Below are positions 48,901-58,299 of a stretch of 64,000 nucleotides of DNA, piece after piece. This stretch comes from Rhynchosporium graminicola (lineage: Eukaryota > Ascomycota > Leotiomycetes > Helotiales > Ploettnerulaceae). The notes below the pieces were generated by a model. The model saw only the letters and a program-made list of their open reading frames with translations. It was not told the origin of the DNA and did not search any database. The stretch lies in assembly GCA_900074885.1 (NCBI GenBank), contig FJUW01000020.1, forward strand, positions 426,844 through 490,843, written 5' to 3'. Within the stretch, counting starts at the first letter, position 1, and every line of letters starts with the position of its first letter. The position numbers and the translations under genes were made by a program.

Positions 48901-49690
48901 AAACTAATAGGTAAACGGAATAATAAAACTAAGCTATAGAAGTATAGCTATAGTATTTCAAATGCTATCTTTAAGACGATTAGGTGGACCTATTACCTAT
49001 AGCGAAGTTCGCGTATATAAATATATACTATAAGGCTATTAGAATAAGTCTAAATAAAGCTAGGTATCAAATTACGCTAAATAGCCGCTAGAGTATCGAG
49101 GACGATCCCTTAAGAGGAGAGATACTTACTGCTAAAGAAAGAGCAGAAGAAGTAGATAAGAAACGCTAAGAGCTAGAGAATAGCTAGCGAAGAACTAAAG
49201 AAACCTAGGCGAAGTAATATAATAAGAACTATCGACTAGTTGAATTTAAAGTAGATTAATAAGTCTTACTCTTAGTAAAGAATATTAAAACTATTCGATC
49301 GAGTAAGAAGCTAGACTACTAATTCCTAGGCTTATTTAAGATTAGCGAAAGAATCAGGAAGTAAGTATACTAATTAGAGTTACCTCTTAAGTATAATCGG
49401 CTATATAGTATCTTCTATATCTCACTATTAGAACTATACTAGTAAAGGCCCGCCGAGTCGTCGGAGGTTATCTAACTTAATCTTATTAATAGCGAAGAAT
49501 ATAGGAGGTCGATTCCTTACTAGACTAGCGAGTAGTTAGAGGGAAAGAATAATTCCTAGTAAAATAGAAAGAGTTTACTTTTATCTATAATTCTTAAGAG
49601 CTAAAAGAAAACCTCTAAAGACTCTAGAACGAAATTAAAGCTTTAAAGAATTAAAATACTATAGAAAGACCGGCGAAACGCTAGCGCAAG
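45940..49690 (+). pseudogene. gypsy H pol: PR, RT, RNase H, integrase
   Basis: Protease-like ILINNRLEDNFI at about 45975-46010 (Asp-Ser-Gly lost). RT from 46560: SPIGILILFIPKKNNSF, LYIDYQALN, KLDLQNAYY, and YLNN at 46979-46990 instead of YLDD. RNase H about 47380-47800 (ETNTSRFTIAGILSQ). Integrase about 48330-49000 with IDFIIDLLPYKGSS and an intact ITDRGSVFTS at 48801-48830. C-terminal tether LPLKYNRLYSIFYISLLEPY at about 49375-49440. No chromodomain seen. TAA/TAG at Gln/Trp throughout. Long stop-free runs in RT suggest milder RIP than in C. Confidence 0.83.
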
Positions 49691-49829
49691 TGAAATAATA
49701 CTCGTAAAAGGATATATACCTTTCTGTTTTTTCCTATAGGGTTTTATAGTTTTAAAGGTATATTAGAGATTATAAATCTAGTAGAAGTCTTAGGGAAAAA
49801 AGAGGTTTTATTATCTATATAGATCGCTA

Positions 49830-50863
49830 GTAAACTAGCTCTCGCCGGATAAACTCCGAGATATCGCTAAAGAAAGTTTACTTAGTAACCTCCTAAGTAG
49901 TAGTATCTATAACTATATTAATAACCTCCTCCCTAATATCCTCTAGCTACGCGTCTAGTGAAGCTACCTATAGAAAGAATCTAGTATAAATAGTATAGAA
50001 GTCCTTCGCTGAAGATTAGTAGGGAACTCGCTAGAGAGATTAATTCATCCTATACGGAGACTACGAATTTCCTCTAGAAAAGTAGTATTTATAATATTAA
50101 TAATAGTAGTAACTTTAGCTGCAGAGCGCAGCGTATACCTAGATACTTTAGCGATCGCTAATATAATACTAGAGGATAGATCGGTATTAGAATTAATAAC
50201 TAGCTTCTAAGGAGATTTAATAGCTATAGTATTACTAACTTTAAAAGTATAATTAGCCCGCTTCTTCTTTATATTAAAGCGTACTTAAGTAATCTTTAAT
50301 ACTTCTCCGGAATTCTCGCTTATTACTACTTCTAAAGCTATATCTTATAATTAGCTAAGAATACTTATTAAGATAGCTAGAATCTCGCTAGCTATTAGCT
50401 AAGTATTTGCTAGAGAGAGGAAATTTATACTTATATCCTTATAAGATTTACTCTTCTTAATATAGTCTATATACTTATTAGTAATAGAGTTAGGAGCTAA
50501 GGTATACTTTAAATTAGAGAATAAAGTATACTCGCCGGCGTATTATAAGTAAGTCTCTAGACGCGGTATCTCCTCGTTTACCTTAGTATAAGCCTTCGAC
50601 TTTATTTATATATTCTTTCGATTAGTATAAAGGGTCTTATCATAATAGGCAGAAGGGCTACTATCGTAGCTCGGCTCGCTTTTAGTATCCTTATTATTAT
50701 CTTCGGCTCGCTAGCGCTTAGTCAATAATCCGCTAGCTATTATATTTTTACTCTTATTATTAATAGAAGTAAAATTATTACTAGAAGGAGGAGTAGTATC
50801 TAGCGAACTACTAGCGGAGCGCTTACGAAAGTTCTTTTTAGGAGCTAAAAGGTTAAGTTGGTA
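49830..50863 (-). pseudogene. antisense ORF of gypsy H
   Basis: Opposite in strand to H pol and between it and the 3' LTR. Starting near 50863 the frame reads LAPKKNFRKRSASSSLDTTPPSSNN.., then KRQRAEDNNKDTKSEPSYDSSPSAYYDK, IPRLETYL, KYTLAPNSITNKYIDYIKKSKSYKDISI and a C-terminal LRSAAKVTTIINIINTTFLEEI. The first 65 codons are almost stop-free; later stops are TAA/TAG. It is Ser/Lys-rich with a basic N-terminus (possible nuclear localisation or DNA binding), then an ordered helical region. Not visibly related to the A/C or F/G antisense frames. The true start codon is not clear. No family recognised. Confidence 0.6.
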
Positions 50864-51126
50864 ATATCTAATATATTAGGTTTATAATTTACGTATAGTA
50901 TTATTATCATTAGTTATTTAAAGAGAGAGAGAAGAGAGAAGATTAAGAGTTATATAAAGGAGTTATCTAGCGCTATATCCCGTATTCTAGCCTTACTAAG
51001 AATAAAGAAAAATCAGAATAAAAGTAAATCCTGAAAGGAACGCCTCGCTAGCGCCTTACTAAAGTATCGCCGGCTAGAGTATTTTAATACTTTCACTTCT
51101 AGGATAGAAGTATTTAAGAGGGGAGA

Positions 51127-51311
51127 TATTATAATAGGTCTATACGCCTAGTGCCTCCTACTCCTATATTTCAGAATTAGAGAAGAAGGAAGAACCTTCT
51201 CTCCTTAGTAATTAGTTTCTATATTAACTAGATTATTACTAGCGAACCTCTAGCGACTATTCTATTATTCTATTATACCTATTTACCTTAGCGTACTAAG
51301 TGATTATTACA
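51127..51311 (+). repeat. gypsy H 3' LTR
   Basis: 185 bp, TATTATAATAGG (from TGTTATAATAGG) to GATTATTACA. A TATA-like TCTATACG at 51138-51145 lies about 30 nt before AATTAGA, which is complementary to TCTAATT just after the 5' LTR (44668-44674). Confidence 0.88.
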
Positions 51312-51437
51312 TTACAATGGGCACGTGATAGTCGGTTATATATGTACGGTATTAGGCGTGTTCAGCGTGCGCTGAATATTATGATCTTTTAGTCCAGATA
51401 GTATAGTTAGTATAAGCCTAACCTTAACCCTATTATA
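51312..51437 (+). repeat. element I 5' LTR
   Basis: 126 bp left of the original 128. It keeps more CpG/CpA (GGGCACGTGATAG) than the 3' copy. It contains the perfect palindrome TTCAGCG-TG-CGCTGAA (51361-51376). Confidence 0.88.
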
Positions 51438-51451
51438 GAATATTCAGCGCA
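51337..51451 (+). promoter_or_regulatory. element I TATA box, inferred start and self-complementary primer site
   Basis: TATATAT at 51337-51343, then 31 bp on TGCGCTGAATATT at 51368-51380. Immediately after the LTR, AATATTCAGCGCA at 51439-51451 is its exact reverse complement (13 of 13). This is the cleanest case of the self-priming arrangement in the window. Transcript start and priming are inferred. Confidence 0.65.
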
Positions 51452-51704
51452 ACCGGTCTTCTAGTAGAGTACCTCTAAGTATAGCTAATAAAGCCCTTAG
51501 CGAAAGTATACCGAGAAGCGTTAGAATAATTTATTTAAACTACTTACATTAGGCTAATAAGAGGTAATAATATCGACTTCGAGATCTCTTATCTCAGTAT
51601 ATTACGTTATAACCCTTAGGGGTTTAATATAGCATATTAGCCGGGCGAGTCACGATAATTCTCCGGCCTAAGGCGCTCGAGGACGAGCTTACTAAGAGGG
51701 GAGA

Positions 51705-51832
51705 TATTATAATAGGCATATAATAGTCGGTTATATATATACAGTATTAGGCGTATTCAGCGTGCGCTGAATATTATAATCTTTTAGTCCAGATGGTATA
51801 GCTAGTATAAGCCTAACCTCAACCCCGTTACA
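51705..51832 (+). repeat. element I 3' LTR
   Basis: 128 bp, TATTATAATAGGCATATAATAG..CCCGTTACA; differs from the 5' copy mainly by transitions. The palindrome is repeated at about 51755-51770. Confidence 0.88.
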
Positions 51833-51839
51833 TTTCACT

Positions 51840-52520
51840 ACTTAGAAATATAATAACTTAGCTATACTCGCGAGATCTTTACTAAGTTTCGTAGTTGATT
51901 TCAAAGCGCTATTATCTAAGGTAAGATTAAAAGGAAAGAGTAGTTCTTCTATATATAAGATAAGATTATATTATCCTTATATACTTTAACTCTTATTATT
52001 AAACTAATATAGAATAATGATTACGCTTCTATAATTAGATCTTTACTTTCTTTTAATACTAAGTATTATTATAACTTAGAATATATTTATCCCGAGAAAG
52101 CTACTACCTAGATATAATACTATAAGCTTACCTTTACTATTATAACCTCTTCTAGCTCTACTTCTTACTAGTCCCTAAGCTTAGCCCCTCGATAAACTAC
52201 TCTCGTACTATACGTATATACCTCTACTCCGGTACAAGCTAGTACTCTCTTTATGCTAAAACGCCTTACTACCTCGACCGGAGAACTCCTTAGGTATTAT
52301 AGTTATAGATAGCTTAGCTATATTAAGCTAGACTGCCTTAACTCGCCTAAGGTATAATTAATTAACGAATTCCCGGAAGAAGAAGAAGCGACTAAAGAGA
52401 TAATAGAAGACATACCTTCTGAATCCGGACTAATACTAGAGGGAGACGATAAGGCTTAGGTAAAAACTCTTTCTTAGGTCTATATAAGTATAATCTCTCT
52501 AATCTTAACTTTAACTCCTT
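51840..52520 (+). pseudogene. gypsy E gag, C-terminal part
   Basis: Corresponds to gypsy A 10712-11400. The zinc knuckle region at about 52293-52345 reads RYYSYR.LSYIKLDC with the last Cys retained, confirming a CCHC knuckle in the ancestor. Followed by the acidic linker EEEATKEI. Stops TAA/TAG. Confidence 0.75.
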
Positions 52521-52559
52521 AATAGAAGGTAAGTAGTTTATATACTCGATTATAGTTAG

Positions 52560-55500
52560 TATAAACGGGCTGGGCTAATAGTCTCTATAAATAGCTTAAT
52601 CGATACCGGAGCGAACGGATACCTATTTATTAATCGTACTCTTACCGGACGACTATCAGGGGTTCTTAGTATTAAAATCGAGCTACTGCTCTATTCTATT
52701 CTAATATATAGTTTCTAATAGTCCGTTAGAACTTATATTACTTATTTTATATATTTATACTTTTCTATTAATACTAAGCGTATTTATAACTGCCTTTTTA
52801 TTCTTCTCGATTTAAGATAATAAGATATAATTATTAGTATTAAATAGATATAACGATTGTAAGTTAAACTTAATACGCTCTACTATAAGCTACTATAGCT
52901 AGACCGCTATCTAGCTACCTTCTAATACGATAAGGAGATAATTATAACTCTACTGCCTCGTAAAATTAATATTAATCAATCTTACTAAATCGACACTAAC
53001 GCGCGGGACTTAGCTATAAACTAGCTAGACTAACGCCGATTACCTTAAATAATAGCAATATAATATATTAATATATTATCCTTATTATTTAACTCATTCC
53101 TATCTATTACTAAGGAATCCGAACTTATTTCGGCTCCGAAATTATTAAGAAAGGTACTCGCGCTGAAACTTTACCGCGAGTATACTTCTTAATCTTCGAG
53201 GATCTAGAAACTAGTTTTGATTTACTAAATTAATACTATAGCTTTTCACTTTAATATAAAATAAGAAAGCTCTAAATTATTTTTCATTAGTATCTATAAG
53301 ATAAACTATATCTTATAAGACTATCTAGATAGTAATTCCCTTAAGGATCCTGATACTAATCGACTTATAGCTAAAAAGCTATTAGAATAGTATTACACTC
53401 TTAAGAAAGCTTTTTCTAAACGGGAATCTAATATTCTTCTGCTATATTACTTATATAATTATAAATTTATTCTGAAAGAACTATCACTTAATATATATTC
53501 GCTCTTATATTAGTAATCTATAGAGGAACTATAGATAACTAAGGAGTACCTTATAGAGAACTTAGATAAGGGATTTATTAAATCTAGCTAAAGTCCCTTT
53601 ATATTACTTATATTATTTATTAAGAAAGCCGATAGACGCTTACGCTTCTATATTAACTATTATAAGCTTAATACGATTACTCGAAAGGATTTATACCTAA
53701 TACCTAAGATTAACGAGCTCTTAACTTATATATCTAAAGTAATAGTTTTTATTAAACTAAATATCCGAGTAGTATTTAACTATATCTATATAGACTCTGA
53801 ATCAGAGGAGTATATTACCTTCCGAACCTGCTTCAGATCCTATAAATATAAGGTATTACCTTTTAGGCTTTATAATAGACCTAGTATATACTAATAATAT
53901 ATAAATAATATATTACTAGACTATTTAGACGATTTCTATATAGCTTACTTAGATAATATTCTTATATACTCGGAAACGCTCTAGGAATACGAGGAATATA
54001 TTAAATTAGTATTATAATACTTAATAAATACTAGACTCTAAGTAGATATTAAGAAGAGCGAATTCTATATTACTTAGACTAAATACCTTAGATATATCGT
54101 TATTACTAACGAAATCGAGCCAGATCCTGAGAAAGTAATATTATTAATAAACTAGAAGTACCTCGAAATAGTAATAGCTATAAAATCCTTCTTAGGATTC
54201 TATAGGTTTTATTATTAATTTATTCGGAATTTTAGTCTTATTACTAAACTTCTCTTAATACTTACTAAGCCTATAGTTCTATAGAATTTTACTAATAATT
54301 ATAAAAAATCCTTCGATAAGCTATAGTAATAGCTACTATCGATATAGAAATTATACTATTTCGACTTAGAATTATAAACTAAACTAGAAACTAATATCTC
54401 TAATAATATAATAGCTAGAGTTATCTTCTAATTATATAAAAATAACTAGTAGTATCTAATTAGATTCTACTTCTATATTCTTAATAAATACGAACTAAAT
54501 TAGAAGATCTATAATAAGGAATTATATACTATTATTAAGTCTTTCCGGAAATAAAGACCTGAACTCATATTACTATAACGCTATGCTAGCGTATATACGG
54601 ACTATCGATCCTTAGAATACTTTATAACTACTAAAGTCCTAACTAGTAAGTAAGCTAAATAGATAGAATTCCTATCCGAATTCAACTTTTAAATTATATA
54701 TATACTTAGTAAAGATAATACTAAAGCTAATATCCTTAGCTATAGAGAATAAGACCTAAGGATATAAGAATAGTAGAAGTAAGATAGTAGATCTCAGGTT
54801 TTACTACTATTAGACCGCTTAGATCTTAGGATTAACGCGGAGTTAGCTAAATATTTAATTAGTTAGATTAGTTATATATATCTAATATTACTAAGTACTA
54901 ATATATTATCGGAACTTATATATAACTCTTTCGACTTAATTAAGAAATTATATTAAGCTAACTGAGAATTATTCTCTAATAAATAGAACGTATTAGAAAA
55001 TAGCTATACTATAAATAATAGTTTACTACTTGATAATAGTTATCTATATATATAATAGTATACCCTATTATATATTTATTTAATTAGCGAAATCTATAAT
55101 TAAGTTTCTTCTGCTTATCTGAACGCTTATAAGACTACTAAAATAATTTCTATCTATTACTACTAGAAAGGACTTATATTAAATATAAAATAGTATACTT
55201 ATAATTAATACTTCTACTAGTACTCCTATCTGAAGTAGATAAAATAATAAGGATTCCTTTACTTATTACTAGTACTTAGCTATCTTATATAGTACTTAGC
55301 TATAGATTTTAAGGACTTACTGCTTAATAACTAGGGATTTAATAGGATATTACTATTTATCGACTACTTAGGGAAGGACTTTATATTAATACTATACTAT
55401 TATAATATCGATACCCGCGGGATAGCTATACTATTTATCTAATAAATATATCATTTCAGATATACTCTTAAGTTAATTATATCCGACTAAGGAGCGTAAG

Positions 55501-56420
55501 TTATCTTATCCTTCTAGTAAGAGTTTTACTATATAATTAGAGTTAAGACTAAGATCTCTACCTCTTTCTACTAGTAAACTAATAGATAAACAGAGATTAT
55601 AAACTAGTATATTAACTAACGCTTTAGACTTTTTATTAATTCCTACTAGAGTAACTAGGGCGAACTATTACTAATAATAAACTGCGCTTAACTAACTCTA
55701 CTTTACGATTCTATTAGTATAGCGCTATATACCCTTAAATATAGTATATTACTATAGAATAGCTAGGATTAGAAGTAATTTATCGTATTAATACTATAAG
55801 AGCAGCTTAACTATATCAATACTAGATCTTTAGCTAAACGTACTAAATCCGCTATTAAGTTTATAAAAGCTAATATATTAGCTACTTAGTAAAAGAAAAG
55901 CGCTATAACTAACTTGAAATAGTATAGTATCGACTAGGAAGTTAGAGATAAGGTATTTCTTTCTATAAGGAACTTTAAGAATTACTAGCTAAGTAAAAAG
56001 CTATCTAGCCTCTAAGTAAGATTATACTAAGTCTTAGCTAAGATCAGATACTCTTATAAGCTAGATTTATCTCCTAGATCTTATATATATAATATATTCG
56101 CCTCGAAATTACTCTTTAAGGACTTAGATAACTTATTACTAAGCTAGGAGCTACTTAATCTACCTCTGGAGATTATCGCTACTTAAGAAGAATAGGAGTT
56201 GTAAGATATACTTACTATAAAGCGCTTAAGAGGTAATCTAAAGTATTAAGTTAATTAGCTAAGCTATAATCGAAACTTAACTTAGTATAATACTTCCGAC
56301 TTAATAAGTACTCCGTATAAGCTTAGAGACTTCTATACTACTAACCTAAGTAAACCTAGACCTCTATATAAACTAGATTAATAGATTAAGGCTTAGGAAG
56401 ATAGAATAGATAATTATAGT
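52560..56420 (+). pseudogene. gypsy E pol: PR, RT, RNase H, integrase
   Basis: As gypsy A pol. The protease motif IDTGANGYLF is intact (DTG at 52602-52610), which identifies the mutated A and C sites. RT about 53560-54200 with a YLDN-type motif near 53945; RNase H about 54300-54720; integrase about 55100-55620 with AIDFKDL and ISD blocks, then the tether region to about 56150. Many TAA/TAG. Confidence 0.83.
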
Positions 56421-56429
56421 TACTTAAAG

Positions 56430-56642
56430 GATAATAAACTATTATAGATACTAATATTAAAATTTATTACTAAGGATAATCCCCTGATTATACTCTATAA
56501 TAGCGCTATATCTAAAACTCTACTTCTTCTATTACTTCTACTTTACTAGCTTTCTCTCCTAAGGCCTTCGGAATATCTAGAATATCTAGAATATTTAGAA
56601 CCGGAACTATTATATCTAACTCTTTACTTGAATTTACTAATA
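56430..56642 (-). pseudogene. antisense ORF of gypsy E, C-terminal piece
   Basis: The last part of the A/C-type antisense frame (residues around SKELDIIVPVL and EVIEEVEF). It contains an extra GAATATCTA repeat (56571-56600) that adds a few codons relative to A and C. Cut by the G 5' LTR. Confidence 0.45.
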
Positions 56643-57151
56643 TAGTATCACGAACCCGGTAAAGTTCTTAGCACTAAAACCGTCTTGGCACCAGAATACT
56701 AATAGTACTATTATACGGTATATACTAAACGGGTTTTAGTACTAAAGAGAGAGTTAGTACTATTAGGAGAATAGTACTAATATAGTTATAATATAAATCA
56801 GCGACTAGTACTATAAGCCTACTTATATCGTAGTGATAATAATATTATAGTTATAGGTGATCTAGGATCACGTGATAGAGTCTAGCTAAGCGGGAGTCTA
56901 GCAAATGGAGTCGGATTCTATATAAGGGACTCCCTAAGTAGAAGACTCCTAATAAAGGAGAAGGTTCTATATAAGACTAGTACTTCTGCTATTAGATAAG
57001 AGCTTCGTACTCAAATTCATATAGTAATTAATACTTACTTATAATATCTTAATTCTAATTAAGAACCGAACTTCTTATTTACTTTACTTTATAGCTAATA
57101 CTAACTAACGAGCTTATATATCGCGTACTAGTTAGAACTAGGAATATTACA
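56643..57151 (+). repeat. element G 5' LTR (variant U3)
   Basis: 509 bp, TAGTATCACGAACC..AATATTACA. The segment after the CACGTG box (about 56877-56965) is unrelated to the same place in the F and G 3' LTRs and has two TATATAAG boxes (near 56920 and at 56968-56975). Immediately after the LTR, TTTGAGTA (57153-57160) is the complement of TACTCAAA at 57008-57015. Confidence 0.88.
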
Positions 57152-57199
57152 CTTTGAGTATCTTACTTAAAGTATTATTAATAAGAACGAAATAGCCCC

Positions 57200-58280
57200 T
57201 AAAGAAAGATTAGTTATAAGAGAAAGATCCTAAGTTAATAAGATAAAGAAGATTAATAAAATTACTTTACCTTAAGTTAACTTACTTAATACTTATTATA
57301 GAAACTATAATAACTTAAGATAATTTATCCTTTAGTACTAAATATACCTTACCTTTAATAGAAACAAGTTCGAAGCAGATTCCCTTAAAGTACTATAGAT
57401 TACTTCATTTCTCTATAATACTACTATTTATTAGATCGAACCGGCCTTAAGTAATTACATAGTTAATCGATACCTAACTAGGGCTTATTCTACCGCTAAA
57501 ACTAAGAAGAGTCGAGATATCTTTCGAACTATCGCAGGCTTTACTACTACTATTAAAGGAGTCTTTAGAGACCCTAATAAGAAAGAATAAGCTAAGAAGC
57601 ATCTGCTCGGAATTCGATAGCAAGAATCTATTTATAAATATACTACCGAGTTCTATTACTAATCTATATAATTAGACTAGACGGATAGTAGATTAAGAGC
57701 TTAGTACTACCGGGGCTTTAAGGATTATATTAAGAATAAGCTCTCTAGAACTAAAAAACTAAATAATTTAGAGGACTTAATTAAATCGTTTACTATTATT
57801 AATAAACGAATCTAGGAATAAGCGAATGAGAAAGGACGATATTTTACGCTTACTTACTTCTGAAAACCCTAATTTCCGTAGCGACTTAGTAAATATTAAG
57901 GAAATTTCTAACTTTACTTAAATAATAAATATAACTATTATAATCTAATAGAAATAAATAGAGTAGAAAGAGGATCTAAGAGCTAAGCTAAGAAAGATAA
58001 ACGCCGAGAGAAGGGCTTATACTATATATATAGTAAGCTAGGATACTTCGCTTATAATTATTCTTAGAAGAAGAAATAAAGAGGGAAACCCTAGAATAAA
58101 CCTAAGAGAGAATTCGGACTAGTAGAAAGGAAATCAGATTACTAAGAGGCTTCTAGCGCAGAATAGAGTTTATAGGACTTTATAGCTTATAAATCTAGCG
58201 AAGAATTCGAAGAGAACTTAGTTAAACTTATAGATAAAGACTAAGAAAGCTAAAGTATTATAAATAAAAGAAACTATTTA
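57200..58280 (+). pseudogene. element G gag
   Basis: Capsid-like helices in the first 250 codons (RDIFRTIAGFTTTIKGVFRD, RLRAQYYRGFKDYIKNKLS, NLEDLIKSFTIIN), the usual retrotransposon gag layout. A zinc knuckle follows at about 58017-58070, reading YYIYSKLGYFAYNY; the Cys and His codons have become Tyr. The tail is Lys/Glu/Ser-rich. Broken by TAA/TAG at Gln/Trp. Confidence 0.78.
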
Positions 58281-58299
58281 TATAATAATCTCCTATATA

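Larger units (their letters stand above)
44528..51311 (+). mobile_element. Ty3/gypsy element H, 5' LTR truncated
   Basis: A third gypsy family: partial 5' LTR (44528-44666), interior 44667-51126, polypurine tract (AAGAGGGGAGA, 51116-51126) and full 3' LTR (51127-51311). The right flank TTACA is the expected copy of bases 3-7 of the 5' LTR of element I (TGTTACA..), so H inserted into that LTR. The left part of its 5' LTR and left TSD were lost at the J/H junction. Its DNA is unusually rich in GCGA/TAGCGA words compared with A and F families. Confidence 0.88.
51312..51832 (+). mobile_element. miniature LTR element I (TRIM-like, 523 bp)
   Basis: Two LTRs of 128 bp (the 5' one lacks its first 2 bp here because H inserted there) and a 267-bp interior with no ORF. 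A polypurine tract AAGAGGGGAGA (51694-51704) abuts the 3' LTR and is identical to that of H; the first bases of the two LTRs are alike (TGTTATAATAGG), so H may be the helper family. The 3' LTR ends CCCGTTACA and gypsy E sequence follows directly, so I inserted in E; its left TSD is lost. Confidence 0.85.
51833..56642 (+). mobile_element. gypsy element E (A family), truncated at both ends
   Basis: Matches gypsy A from about 10706 to 15271 and on from 30691 to 30930. It lacks the 5' LTR and most of gag on the left, where element I adjoins, and lacks most of the antisense region and the 3' LTR on the right, where G adjoins. At 56405-56412 it reads GATAGAATAGATAAC without interruption, the empty site that confirms the copia B insertion point in A. 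Confidence 0.9.
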
